DNA from: Nocardia blacklockiae
GTDB lineage: Bacteria; Actinomycetota; Actinomycetes; Mycobacteriales; Mycobacteriaceae
Assembly (NCBI RefSeq): GCF_015477355.1
Contig: NZ_JADLRJ010000001.1
Span: 558,001-622,000 of the forward strand
Reading direction: 5' to 3'
Length of the DNA: 64,000 nucleotides
The translations under genes and the position numbers were made by a program. This document shows positions 31,649 through 42,965 of the stretch, piece after piece. The notes under the pieces are model-generated. The model made no database searches, was not told where the DNA came from, and worked only from the letters and a program-made list of their open reading frames with translations. The first letter of the stretch is position 1; every line of letters starts with the position of its first letter.

Positions 31649-32571
31649 TGCGCGTCGTGTTCGCCGGGACGCCCGAGCCCGCGGTGCCGTCGCTGCGGTA
31701 TCTGATCGAGTCGTCGCGGCACGAGGTGGTGGCCGTGGTGACGCGGCCGGACGCCGTGTCCGGGCGCGGGCGCAAGGTCACCCGTTCGCCGATCGGCCGC
31801 CTCGCCGACGAGCACGGCATTCCGGTGCTGACGCCGGCCAAGCCGTCGGAGCCCGACTTCGTGGAGCGGCTCACCGCGCTCGCGCCGGACTGCTGCCCGG
31901 TGGTGGCCTACGGAGCGCTGCTGCCACAGCGGGTGCTCGACATCCCGCGGCACGGCTGGGTCAATCTGCACTTCTCGCTGCTGCCGGCGTGGCGGGGGGC
32001 CGCGCCGGTGCAGGCGGCGATCCTGTCCGGCGACGAGATCACCGGCGCCTCGACCTTCCAGATCGAGGCGGGCCTGGACACCGGGCCCGTCTTCGGCGTG
32101 GTGACCGAGAAGATCGCGGTCACCGACACCGCGGGCACCCTGCTGGGACGGCTCGCGGAAACCGGGGCGCGGCTGCTCGCGTCGACCCTGGACGGCATCG
32201 AGGACGGCACCGTCCAGGCGGTCCCGCAGGCGGCGGAGGGCGTTTCCTACGCGCCCAAGATCGACGTGGACGCCGCGCACATCCGCTGGGACCAGCCCGC
32301 GCTGGCCGTCGGCCGCCGGATCCGCTCCGTCACGCCCGCCCCGGGCGCCTGGACCGAGGTGGAAGGCAAGCGCATCAAACTGGGACCGGTCGAACTCGTC
32401 GAGGAGACCCTGCCGCCCCGGACCATCGAGGTCCGCAAGAGCGGCGTCTACGTCGGCACCGCCACCACCGCCGTCCGCCTCGACCAGGTGCAGCCACCGG
32501 GCAAACGCATGATGCCCGCCCTGGACTGGGCTCGCGGCGCCCGCCTCCAGCCCGGCGCGGTGGTCGAGTGA
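31648..32571 (+). CDS. fmt: Methionyl-tRNA formyltransferase
   Basis: 307 aa. Transfers formyl from 10-formyl-THF to initiator Met-tRNA. The catalytic core is [17 protein letters not shown] with the Asn-His-Asp arrangement (Asp in GLDTGPV). The C-terminal OB-like tRNA-binding domain begins near residue 205. ATG at 31648 overlaps the def stop. The next gene, rsmB, follows after 73 bases, matching the fmt-fmu order of mycobacteria. Confidence 0.96.
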   Translation: MRVVFAGTPEPAVPSLRYLIESSRHEVVAVVTRPDAVSGRGRKVTRSPIGRLADEHGIPVLTPAKPSEPDFVERLTALAPDCCPVVAYGALLPQRVLDIPRHGWVNLHFSLLPAWRGAAPVQAAILSGDEITGASTFQIEAGLDTGPVFGVVTEKIAVTDTAGTLLGRLAETGARLLASTLDGIEDGTVQAVPQAAEGVSYAPKIDVDAAHIRWDQPALAVGRRIRSVTPAPGAWTEVEGKRIKLGPVELVEETLPPRTIEVRKSGVYVGTATTAVRLDQVQPPGKRMMPALDWARGARLQPGAVVE

Positions 32572-32644
32572 CGCGCCCGGACCGGCAGTCCGGCCCGGTG
32601 ACCGCCGAACTCCTGCTCGCGCAGACATCCTCGGGCGCTCTCTC

Positions 32645-34270
32645 GTGAGCGGCGCTGCGGGACAACAGAGTTGGGGCCGACCGCGCCGAAACGCCGATGA
32701 CGCCCGCCGATCGGGCGACAATGTCGACGGCCGGGGTGCTTCCCGTGGTGCACGGACCGATCGACCACGCCGCGACGGCGATTCCGGACAGGGAAAGTCG
32801 GCTGCCTCCGGGGGAGGACGAGACGACGCACGCGCTTCGAGAGATCGCACTGCGGCCGGGGACGCGCGGGGCGCGAAGCGCACGCCCGCAGCTGGCCGCG
32901 GAGCGAAAGGCGCTGCGCGCGGGCGGAAGCCGGGGCCCGCGGTGGATGCGCCGCGGGAGGTGGCCCGAGATGTGTTGCGGGCCGTGCGGGAGCGGGACGC
33001 GTACGCGAATCTGGTGCTGCCCGGGTTGCTGCGGGAGCGGCGGCTCGGGGGGCGGGACGCGGCGTTCGCGACCGAACTCGCCTATGGGGCCTGCCGGTCG
33101 CTCGGAGTGCTGGACGCGGTGATCGCGGAGTGCGCCGGGCGCGAGGTGAGCGAGATCGACGGGCCGCTGCTGGACGTGTTGCGGCTGGGTGTGTACCAGT
33201 TGCTGCGCACCCGCGTGGGATCGCATGCGGCCGTGAGCACCTCGGTGGATCTGGCGCGCGCCGAATCCGGCAGCGGCAAGGCGGGTTTCGTGAACGCGGT
33301 GCTGCGCCGCGCGGGCGAGCGGAGCGCGGCGGAGTGGGTGGACCGGCTCGCGCCGCGGGATCCGGTGGGGCACATGGCCTTCGAGTACGCCCACCCCACC
33401 TGGATCGCGCAGGCCTTCGCCGACGCCCTCGGCGCGCGCGCCGACGAGTTGCGCGACCTGCTCGCCGCCGACGACGAACGCCCGGCCGTGCACCTGGTCG
33501 CCCGGCCCGGCGACCTGACGGCCGAGGAACTGGCCCTGGTCACCGGCGGCGAGGAGGGACGCTGGTCGCCGTACGCCGTGTACCTCGACGGCGGCGACCC
33601 CGGCAAGCTGGAACCCGTGCGGGAAGGCATGGCCGCGGTGCAGGACGAGGGCAGCCAGCTGGTCGCCCTGTCGCTGACCCGCGCCCCGCTGGACGGTCCC
33701 GACACCGGCCGCTGGCTGGACCTGTGCGCCGGGCCCGGCGGCAAGACCGCTCTGCTGGGCGCCCTCGCAGACATCGACGGCTACCACGTCGACGCCGTCG
33801 AACCGGCCGAGCACCGCGCCGAGCTGGTCCGTAAGGCGACCGCCGGGCAGCCGGTCACCGTGCACGTGACCGACGGCCGCGACAGCGGCCTCACCCCCGG
33901 CTACGACCGCATCCTGGTCGACGCGCCTTGCACGGGACTCGGCGCGCTGCGCCGCCGCCCGGAGGCGCGCTGGCGCCGCACCCCCGCCGACGTCCGCGAC
34001 CTCACCGTGCTGCAACGCGAACTCCTCACCGCCGCATGGGGTCTGCTGCGCCCCGGCGGCGTGGTGGTGTACTCGACGTGCTCCCCGCACCTGCCCGAAA
34101 CCGTCGCCGTGGTCGGCGACCTGGTCCGCCGCACCGGCGCGGAGCAACTCGACACCCGCGATCTGCTCCCCGGCGTCACCGACGTGGGCGACGGCCCGGC
34201 CGCCCAGCTGTGGCCGCACCGGCACGGCACCGACGCCATGTTCTTGGCCGCGCTGCGTAAACCGGCCTGA
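32645..34270 (+). CDS. rsmB: 16S rRNA (cytosine-967 C5) methyltransferase with basic N-terminal tail
   Basis: 541 aa, longer than E. coli RsmB (429). Residues 1-97 are a disordered Arg/Gly/Asp/Ala-rich tail. A NusB-like RNA-binding domain (about 100-235, ARDVLRAVRERDAYANLVLP) and the Rossmann methyltransferase follow, with SAM motif LDLCAGPGGKTALL, catalytic Cys in VDAPCTGLG and the second Cys in YSTCSPH. GTG at 32645 is the first start in frame; the tail makes the exact start unsure. Its last 25 bases begin a degenerate tandem array that continues downstream. Confidence 0.92.
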   Translation: MSGAAGQQSWGRPRRNADDARRSGDNVDGRGASRGARTDRPRRDGDSGQGKSAASGGGRDDARASRDRTAAGDARGAKRTPAAGRGAKGAARGRKPGPAVDAPREVARDVLRAVRERDAYANLVLPGLLRERRLGGRDAAFATELAYGACRSLGVLDAVIAECAGREVSEIDGPLLDVLRLGVYQLLRTRVGSHAAVSTSVDLARAESGSGKAGFVNAVLRRAGERSAAEWVDRLAPRDPVGHMAFEYAHPTWIAQAFADALGARADELRDLLAADDERPAVHLVARPGDLTAEELALVTGGEEGRWSPYAVYLDGGDPGKLEPVREGMAAVQDEGSQLVALSLTRAPLDGPDTGRWLDLCAGPGGKTALLGALADIDGYHVDAVEPAEHRAELVRKATAGQPVTVHVTDGRDSGLTPGYDRILVDAPCTGLGALRRRPEARWRRTPADVRDLTVLQRELLTAAWGLLRPGGVVVYSTCSPHLPETVAVVGDLVRRTGAEQLDTRDLLPGVTDVGDGPAAQLWPHRHGTDAMFLAALRKPA

Positions 34271-34450
34271 CGCGGCGTACCCCGTGGTCCGGCCGCGCTG
34301 CGTAAACCGGCCTGACCGCGGCGTGCGCCCATGGTCCGGGCCGCGCTGCGCGAGCCACCCGAAACCGGCTGGACTCGGCGTGCCCCAAGGTCCGGGCCGC
34401 TCTGCGCGAGCCGACCCGACCACGGCGTGCGCGGGCCGGTCCGGGGCGCG
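34246..34450 (+). repeat. Degenerate tandem array seeded by the 3' end of rsmB
   Basis: Units beginning GGCCGCGCTGCG occur at 34246 (inside rsmB), 34291, 34339 and 34395 (as GGCCGCTCTGCG), with a partial fifth unit near 34434. Periods are 45, 48 and 56 bp and similarity declines downstream. The first two units share GGCCGCGCTGCGTAAACC followed by GGCCTGAC, so the rsmB stop region itself is copied. There is no coding potential after the rsmB stop. Confidence 0.75.
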
Positions 34451-34660
34451 ACTGTGATGTCGGTGATAGCGGGCCGTGCCGCGATCGCCCGCCGCGCCGC
34501 GACCTGGAACAATGGTTCGGGCAAATCGGCCGCACATCCGGCCGGCCGGGGTAGCACCCGGCGACGAGTGGGACAACGGCAGTGTGGTGTTTGCGCATCG
34601 GTAACCCTGGCGTGAGACAACAACGCACGGGCGGGGGCCGATCGGAAAGGTGAACAGGAC
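34451..34660 (+). other. Promoter region of the Pls-like NRPS
   Basis: Together with the repeat array this makes a 390-base non-coding gap. No convincing -10/-35 pair, riboswitch or operator was found. AAAGG and ACAGGA lie just before the GTG at 34661 and probably serve as ribosome site. Confidence 0.35.
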
Positions 34661-37600
34661 GTGATACTCCAGCCGGAGGTCTCGGAGACCGCGGCGGCCG
34701 CCGCGCCGTCCCCACTGCTGCGGTCCGCGGTCGCCGCCCCGCCGCGCACCCTGGTCGACATCCTGGCCGCCACGGCCCTGGACCACCCCGACGCCCCTGC
34801 CCTCGACGACGGCACCGACACCCTCACCTACGCCGAACTGCTGGCCGAGATCGACGACACCGTGGACCGGCTGCGCGAAGCGGGCGTGCGCGCGGGCGAC
34901 CGCGTGGGCGTGCGCATCCCGTCGGGCACCGGCGAGCTCTACGTCACCATCCTGGCGGTCCTGCACGCCGGCGCGGCCTACGTCCCGGTCGACGCCGACG
35001 ACCCCGACGAGCGCGCCCGGCTGGTCTTCGCCGAGGCCGGCGTGAGCGCGGTCGTCACCGCCGCCGGGGTCACCCCGTACGGCGACGTCACCGCCGCGCG
35101 CCCCGGCACCACCGCCTCCCCGGACCCGGGCGACGACGCGTGGATCATCTTCACCTCCGGTTCCACCGGCACCCCGAAGGGCGTCGCGGTCACCCACCGC
35201 AACGCCGCCGCCTTCGTCGACGCCGAGGCGCGAATGTTCCTGCGGGACAAGCCGATCGGGCCCGGCGACCGCGTGCTGGCGGGCCTGTCGGTGGCCTTCG
35301 ACGCCTCCTGCGAGGAGATGTGGCTGGCGTGGCGGCACGGCGCCTGCCTGGTCCCCGCCCCGCGGGCGCTGGTGCGCACCGGCATGGACCTGGGCCCGTG
35401 GCTGGTGCGCCGGCGCATCACCGTCGTCTCCACCGTCCCGACGCTCGCGGCGATGTGGCCGGCGGAGGCCCTCGACGCGGTGCGGCTGCTGATCTTCGGC
35501 GGCGAGGCGGTGCCGCCCGAACTGGCCGAGCGCCTGGCCGGATCCGGGGCGCGCGAGGTGTGGAACACCTACGGCCCCACCGAGGCCACGGTCGTCGCGT
35601 GCGCCGCCCGGCTGACCGGCGAGCCGCCCGTGCGGATCGGCCTGCCCCTCGACGGCTGGGATCTCGCGGTCGTCGACGCGGCCGGAAACCCGGTGGGGGA
35701 GGGCGAATCCGGTGAACTGGTGATCGGCGGCGTGGGCCTGGCCCGCTACCTCGACCCCGGCAAGGACGCCGAGAAGTACGCTCCCATGCCGACATTGGGC
35801 TGGCAGCGCGCCTACCGCAGCGGCGACCTGGTCCGCAACGACAGCGCGGGCCTGATCTTCCTGGGCCGCGCCGACGACCAGGTCAAGATCGGCGGCCGCC
35901 GCATCGAACTCGGCGAACTCGACAACGCGCTGCAGCACCTGCCCGGCGTCACCGCCGCGGCGGCCGCGGTGCGAGCGACCAAGGCGGGCAACAAGATCCT
36001 CGTCGGCTACCTGTCGGTCGCCGACCCCGATTTCGACGTCGCCCACGCCCGCGCGCTGCTCGCCGAGCAACTCCCCGCACCGCTGGTGCCGCGGCTGGCG
36101 GTGCTCGGCGAACTTCCCACCCGCACCTCGGGAAAGGTGGACCGCGACGCCCTGCCGTGGCCGCTGCCCGGCGCGGCGCCGGATCCCGCACCCGACGCCG
36201 ACCTGTCCGAGACCGCGCGCTGGGTCGCGGGACTGTGGAATTCGATCCTCGGCGCGGAGGCCGGCGGCCCGCGGGCGGACTTCTTCGATCTCGGCGGCGG
36301 CTCGCTGGCGGCCGCGCAGCTGGTGACCGCGCTGCGCGAACGCTTCCCGCAGATCACCGTCGCCGATCTGTACGACCACCCCCGGCTGGGCGCGCTCGCC
36401 GAATTCCTGGACAGCGCCGCGCCCGTCGAGCAGGCCGCCACGCGCACCGTCACTCCGACCCCGCGCCGGGCCCAGTGGGCACAACTGCTGGCCCTGCTGC
36501 CGCTGACCACGCTGACCGGCCTGCAGTGGCTGACCTGGCTGGGCATCGTCGCCAATGTCGCGAGCTGGTCCGGGGCCATGCCGTGGATGCCCGGACTGTC
36601 GTGGTGGTGGGCGCTGCTCGGCTTCGTGCTGTTCATCTCGCCGCCCGGCCGCATGGCGATCTGCGTCGCGGGCGCCCGGCTGCTGCTGCGCGGCGTCGGC
36701 CCCGGCAGCTATCCGCGCGGCGGCCCGGCGCACCTGCGACTGTGGGCCGCGGTGCGGCTGTCGGAGGCCAGCGGGGCCGAAAACCTTTCCGGCGCACCGT
36801 GGATGGTGCCGTTCGCGCGGGCGCTGGGCGCGCGCGTCGGCAAGGGCGTCGACCTGCACACCCTGCCGCCGGTGACGGGCCTGCTCGAACTCGGCGACGG
36901 ATGCAGCGTCGAACCGGAAGTGGACCTCGCGGGCTATTGGATCGACGGCGACCGCGTGCACATCGGGGCGGTCCGCATCGGCGCGGGCGCGGTCGTGGGC
37001 TCGCGGTCGACGCTGCTGCCGGGCGCGGTGATCGGCAAGAACGCCGTGGTCGCGCCCGGATCGGCGGTGTTCGGCAAGGTGAAGGCGGGCCAGGAGTGGG
37101 CCGGTTCGCCCGCGGTGAAGGTCGGCAAGGCCGACCGCCCCTGGCCGGCCGGCACCCCGCCGCGCGCGGTGCACTGGGTGGCGATCTTCGGCCTGTCGTC
37201 GATGGTGCTGGCCGCTCTGCCGATCGCCGCGCTGGCTGTCGGCGGCGCGCTCCTCGCGTGGTGGATCCGCGACGACCGGACGCTTGCGGGCGCGGCCGGG
37301 CACGCCTTCCTGATCCTGCCGGTCGCCACCCTGCTGAGCCTGGGCGTGTTCGCCGCGGGGACCGTGGTGTCGGTCCGGCTGCTCAGCATCGGCCTCACCG
37401 AGGGCTACCACCCGGTCCGCAGCCGGATCGGCTGGCAGGCCTGGGCGACCGAGCGGCTGATGGACTCCGCCCGCACCTTCCTGTTCCCCCTCTACGCCAG
37501 CCTGCTCACCCCGCTGTGGCTGCGCCTGCTCGGCGCGACCGTCGGCAAGGGCGTGGAGGCCTCGACGGTGCTGCTGCTGCCGAAGTTCACCACGGTCGCC

Positions 37601-38563
37601 GACGGCGCCTTCCTCGCCGACGACACCATGGTCGCGGGCTACGAACTCGGCGGCGGCTGGCTGCGCATCGGCGGCGCGAAGGTCGGCAAGCGGGCCTTCC
37701 TCGGCAACTCCGGCATGACCGCGCCCGGCCGCCGGGTCCCGAAGAACGGCCTGGTCGCCGTGCTGTCGGCCGCGCCCGAGAAGGCCAAGGCCGGTTCGTC
37801 GTGGCTGGGCAGCCCGCCGGTCCGGTTGCGCCGCACCGCGGGCGACTCCGACACCGCGCGCACCTTCGACCCGCCGCTGCGGCTGAAGGTGGCGCGCGGC
37901 GTCGTCGAGACGTGCCGGCTGATCCCGGTGGTCGTCACCTTCGGCATCGGGCTGGCGGTGCTGTGCGCGCTGGCCGCGCTGGCGCAGGGACCCGGGTACT
38001 GGTTCGCGGCGCTGCTGTCGGGCGTGGTGCTGCTCGCCGCGGGCGGATTCGCCGGCGCCTGCGCGGTGGCGGCGAAATGGCTGGTGGTCGGCCGCATCGC
38101 GAAAGTCGAACAGCCGCTGTGGAGTTCGTTCGTGTGGCGCAACGAGGTGTCCGACGCCTTCGTGGAGACCGTCGCCGCGCCGTGGTTCGCGCGCGCCGCC
38201 ACCGGCACCGCCGTCATGAACGTCTGGCTGCGCGGCCTGGGCGCGCGGATCGGGCGCGGCGTGTGGTGCGAGTCGTACTGGCTGCCCGAGGCCGACCTGG
38301 TGACCCTCGGCGACGGCGCGACCGTGGAGCGGGGCTGTGTGGTGCAGACCCATCTGTTCCATGATCGGATCATGGCCATGGACACGGTGACTCTGGAGGC
38401 GGGCGCGACGCTGGGCCCGCATTGCGTGGCGCTGCCGGCGGCCCGGATCGGGGCGGGCGCCACCGTCGGCCCCGCGTCGCTGGTGATGCGCGGCGACACC
38501 GTGCCGCCCTCGACCCGCTGGCAGGGCAACCCGATCGCGCCGTGGCCGGAGGGCAAGGCCTGA
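34661..38563 (+). CDS. Pls/PosA-type single-module membrane NRPS (poly-amino-acid synthetase-like)
   Basis: 1300 aa. Adenylation domain (about 25-510): IIFTSGSTGTPKGVAVTH, FDASCEEMWLAW, NTYGPTEATVV, RSGDLVR and TSGKVDRDAL with the catalytic Lys. A carrier domain follows with Ser548 in DLGGGSLAAAQ. There is no condensation or thioesterase domain; instead three groups of membrane helices (about 600-665, 836-907, 1081-1143) alternate with three hexapeptide-type repeat domains (about 711-823, 940-1060, 1180-1295). This is the layout of epsilon-poly-lysine synthetase Pls and PosA, where those domains link amino acids by isopeptide bonds. The acidic residue two after FDAS-C may favour a basic amino acid. 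Overlaps the M1 gene. Confidence 0.9.
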   Translation: MILQPEVSETAAAAAPSPLLRSAVAAPPRTLVDILAATALDHPDAPALDDGTDTLTYAELLAEIDDTVDRLREAGVRAGDRVGVRIPSGTGELYVTILAVLHAGAAYVPVDADDPDERARLVFAEAGVSAVVTAAGVTPYGDVTAARPGTTASPDPGDDAWIIFTSGSTGTPKGVAVTHRNAAAFVDAEARMFLRDKPIGPGDRVLAGLSVAFDASCEEMWLAWRHGACLVPAPRALVRTGMDLGPWLVRRRITVVSTVPTLAAMWPAEALDAVRLLIFGGEAVPPELAERLAGSGAREVWNTYGPTEATVVACAARLTGEPPVRIGLPLDGWDLAVVDAAGNPVGEGESGELVIGGVGLARYLDPGKDAEKYAPMPTLGWQRAYRSGDLVRNDSAGLIFLGRADDQVKIGGRRIELGELDNALQHLPGVTAAAAAVRATKAGNKILVGYLSVADPDFDVAHARALLAEQLPAPLVPRLAVLGELPTRTSGKVDRDALPWPLPGAAPDPAPDADLSETARWVAGLWNSILGAEAGGPRADFFDLGGGSLAAAQLVTALRERFPQITVADLYDHPRLGALAEFLDSAAPVEQAATRTVTPTPRRAQWAQLLALLPLTTLTGLQWLTWLGIVANVASWSGAMPWMPGLSWWWALLGFVLFISPPGRMAICVAGARLLLRGVGPGSYPRGGPAHLRLWAAVRLSEASGAENLSGAPWMVPFARALGARVGKGVDLHTLPPVTGLLELGDGCSVEPEVDLAGYWIDGDRVHIGAVRIGAGAVVGSRSTLLPGAVIGKNAVVAPGSAVFGKVKAGQEWAGSPAVKVGKADRPWPAGTPPRAVHWVAIFGLSSMVLAALPIAALAVGGALLAWWIRDDRTLAGAAGHAFLILPVATLLSLGVFAAGTVVSVRLLSIGLTEGYHPVRSRIGWQAWATERLMDSARTFLFPLYASLLTPLWLRLLGATVGKGVEASTVLLLPKFTTVADGAFLADDTMVAGYELGGGWLRIGGAKVGKRAFLGNSGMTAPGRRVPKNGLVAVLSAAPEKAKAGSSWLGSPPVRLRRTAGDSDTARTFDPPLRLKVARGVVETCRLIPVVVTFGIGLAVLCALAALAQGPGYWFAALLSGVVLLAAGGFAGACAVAAKWLVVGRIAKVEQPLWSSFVWRNEVSDAFVETVAAPWFARAATGTAVMNVWLRGLGARIGRGVWCESYWLPEADLVTLGDGATVERGCVVQTHLFHDRIMAMDTVTLEAGATLGPHCVALPAARIGAGATVGPASLVMRGDTVPPSTRWQGNPIAPWPEGKA

Positions 38564-39903
38564 TGGGGGACAAGTTCTACGAGGTACCCATCGACGAGTA
38601 CCTGCCGCAGAACGGCAATCGCGGCTACCGGGTCTCGCGCTACGAGCTGGAACTGGTCTACAAGGTGGCGAGCAACCGGCTGGCGGGCCGGGCCGCGATC
38701 ACCGCGGTGACCACCGCCGCGCGCACCCGCTTCGCCCTGGACCTGTCCCAATCACTGAGCGTGGCAAAGGTTTTCGTCAACGGCGCGCGCGCCAAGTACA
38801 CGCATCAGCGCGGCAAGCTGACCGTCACCCCGGCGCAGAAGATCCCGGCGGGCGGCGTGCTCGCCCTCGTCGTCCAGTACGGCGGCACGCCGCGACCGGT
38901 CCGCGGCCCGTGGGGCGAGGTCGGCTGGGAGGAACTGACCGACGGCGCCCTGGTCGCCAGCCAGCCCAACGGCGCCGCCTCCTGGTTCCCCTGCGACGAC
39001 CATCCCAGTTCGAAGGCCAGCTACCGGATCTCGATCACCACCGACTCGCCCTACCACGCCGTCGCCAACGGCACCCTGCTGCGCAAACAGACCAAGGCGA
39101 GCCAGACCACCTGGGTGTACGAGCAACCCGAGCCGATGGCCAGCTACCTGGCGACCATCCAGATCGGCCCGTACCGCCGCTACCGGATCGGCTCGGCCCA
39201 GCACGTCGACGTGCCGATGCACGCGCTGGTGCCGCCGCGGCTGCGCACCGCGTTCGAGCACGACTTCGAGCGACAGCCGCGGATGATGACGGAATTCCGG
39301 AACCGCTTCGGCCCCTACCCTTTCGAGGGCTACACGGTCGTGGTCACCGACGACGAGCTGGAGATCCCGATCGAGGCGCAGGGGCTGTCGATCTTCGGCG
39401 CCAACCACTGCGACGGACGGCGCGGCGCGGAGCGGCTGATCGCGCACGAGCTGGCCCACCAGTGGTTCGGCAACAGCCTCACGGTGCGGCAGTGGCGCGA
39501 CATCTGGCTGCACGAAGGCTTCGCCTGCTACGCGGAGTGGATCTGGTCCGAGGCGTCCGGCGGCCCGAGCGCCGACCAGCTGGCCCGCGCGGCCCGGCAC
39601 AATCTGGCGCGCAGCCCGCAGGACATCGTCGTCGGCGATCCCGGCCCAGCGCTGATGTTCGACGACCGCGTCTACAAGCGCGGCGCCCTCACCCTGCACA
39701 CCCTGCGCCTGGAGCTGGGCGACGCGAAATTCTTCGGCCTGCTGCGGGAATGGACCGCCCGCTACCGCCACTCCTCGGTCGACACCGAGGAATTCGCCGA
39801 CCTGGCCGGGCACTACAGCACTGCCTCGCTGCGCCCGCTCTGGGAGACCTGGCTCTACGACCGCCCGCTCCCGCAGCTGCCGCCGGTGGGCGCGGCGGGC
39901 TGA
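38563..39903 (+). CDS. M1-family zinc metallopeptidase coupled to the Pls-like NRPS
   Basis: 446 aa, shorter than full-length aminopeptidase N (about 860). The zinc motif HELAHQWFGNS (His295, Glu296, His299) with Glu318 in WLHEGFACY is intact. The exopeptidase GxMEN motif is not obvious; the corresponding region reads EIPIEAQGLSIFG. The N-terminal beta domain is retained (YRVSRYELELVYKV), and the C-terminal helical domain of long M1 enzymes is absent. No signal peptide, so cytoplasmic. ATG at 38563 overlaps the NRPS stop, implying coupled translation. M1 enzymes are known to degrade epsilon-poly-lysine in Streptomyces, which makes polymer trimming or self-protection an attractive role. Confidence 0.88.
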   Translation: MGDKFYEVPIDEYLPQNGNRGYRVSRYELELVYKVASNRLAGRAAITAVTTAARTRFALDLSQSLSVAKVFVNGARAKYTHQRGKLTVTPAQKIPAGGVLALVVQYGGTPRPVRGPWGEVGWEELTDGALVASQPNGAASWFPCDDHPSSKASYRISITTDSPYHAVANGTLLRKQTKASQTTWVYEQPEPMASYLATIQIGPYRRYRIGSAQHVDVPMHALVPPRLRTAFEHDFERQPRMMTEFRNRFGPYPFEGYTVVVTDDELEIPIEAQGLSIFGANHCDGRRGAERLIAHELAHQWFGNSLTVRQWRDIWLHEGFACYAEWIWSEASGGPSADQLARAARHNLARSPQDIVVGDPGPALMFDDRVYKRGALTLHTLRLELGDAKFFGLLREWTARYRHSSVDTEEFADLAGHYSTASLRPLWETWLYDRPLPQLPPVGAAG

Positions 39904-39933
39904 ACGCGCCCGCCGCGGTGAGCGCTGCGCGCT

Positions 39934-42009
<2,076 letters not shown>

Positions 42010-42020
42010 GCGGTCCCCTC

Positions 42021-42965
42021 TCACTCGCGTGCCGACTGCTCCCGCAGGCGGGCAAGGGTTTTGGCGAGAATGCGCGACACGTGCATCTGCGAGATGCCCA
42101 TGCGCTGGGCGATCTGGGTCTGGGTCATGGATTCGAAGAACCGCATGGTGAGGATGCGGCGCTCGCGTTCGGGCAGCCCGGCCAGCAGCGGGCGGATCGC
42201 CACGTACTCCTCGACCCGGTCGAACTGCGACTCCTCCTCGCCGAGGGTGTCCAGCAGCGAGGCTTCGGTGTCGCGGCCCACCGACACCGCGTCGATGGAG
42301 CTGGGCTGGTAGGCGTTGCCCGCGATGACCGCCTGGGTCACCTCGTCGGGATTGATCTCGAGTTCGGCGGCGATCTCCTTGACCGTCGGCGAGCGGCCCA
42401 GCGACTGCGACAGCGTGTCGATGGCCGCGCCGATGCGCAGGTGAGTCTCCTTGACGCGCCGCGGAACTCGCATCGCCCAGGTGTTGTCGCGGAAGTAGCG
42501 CCGCACCTCGCCCATGATCGTGGGCACCGCGAAGGACAGGAAGTTCGAGCCGCGGGAGATGTCGAAGCGGTCCACCGCGTGCACCAGCCCGACGCGCGCG
42601 ACCTGGGTCAGGTCGTCGAAGGGCTCACCGCGGCCGCTGAACTTGCGGGCGATGTGGTCGGCCAGCGGGATGCAGCGGCCGATCAGCTGCGCCCGCAGCT
42701 CCGCGCGCCGGTCCGAACCCTCCGCGGACCCGGCCAGCTCCTCGAAAAGCTTTGTGACGTCGTCGTATCCGGTGACCGACTGGGTGACCTCCTCGACCTC
42801 CTCGTCGTCGGAGTTCTCGTCGGTGGCGTTTTCCGCGGCGGCCGCCTCGGGCTCCCCGCCGCCCTGCGCGGGCGTGTCGGGACCGGTTCCGGCGGCCGTG
42901 CCGGGCGTCTCGGGCGGGGTGGCGTCGGCGTCGCCGGACTCGAACACGGTGTCCTCGTCAGCCAC
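42021..42965 (-). CDS. sigF: Stress/sporulation-type RNA polymerase sigma factor (SigB/SigF group)
   Basis: 314 aa, about 50 more than M. tuberculosis SigF. Residues 1-62 are an acidic, probably disordered extension (runs of E/D). Sigma regions 2 ([33 protein letters not shown]), 3 ([18 protein letters not shown]) and 4 ([29 protein letters not shown]) are complete. Group 3 sigma factors of this type are held by RsbW-like anti-sigma factors; the gene directly upstream is one. GTG at 42965 overlaps the rsbW stop by one base. nadE follows. Confidence 0.93.
   Translation of the reverse strand: MADEDTVFESGDADATPPETPGTAAGTGPDTPAQGGGEPEAAAAENATDENSDDEEVEEVTQSVTGYDDVTKLFEELAGSAEGSDRRAELRAQLIGRCIPLADHIARKFSGRGEPFDDLTQVARVGLVHAVDRFDISRGSNFLSFAVPTIMGEVRRYFRDNTWAMRVPRRVKETHLRIGAAIDTLSQSLGRSPTVKEIAAELEINPDEVTQAVIAGNAYQPSSIDAVSVGRDTEASLLDTLGEEESQFDRVEEYVAIRPLLAGLPERERRILTMRFFESMTQTQIAQRMGISQMHVSRILAKTLARLREQSARE

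Noticed and set aside
34246-34450. CRISPR array
   Set aside because: Units are adjacent, diverging and derived from rsmB; there are no unique spacers of constant length and no cas genes.
32375-38422. A 2015-codon open frame on the minus strand opposite rsmB and the NRPS
   Set aside because: Shadow of G/C-biased codons; the sequence is His/Arg/Gly-rich without any domain, while the opposite strand encodes complete, recognisable proteins.
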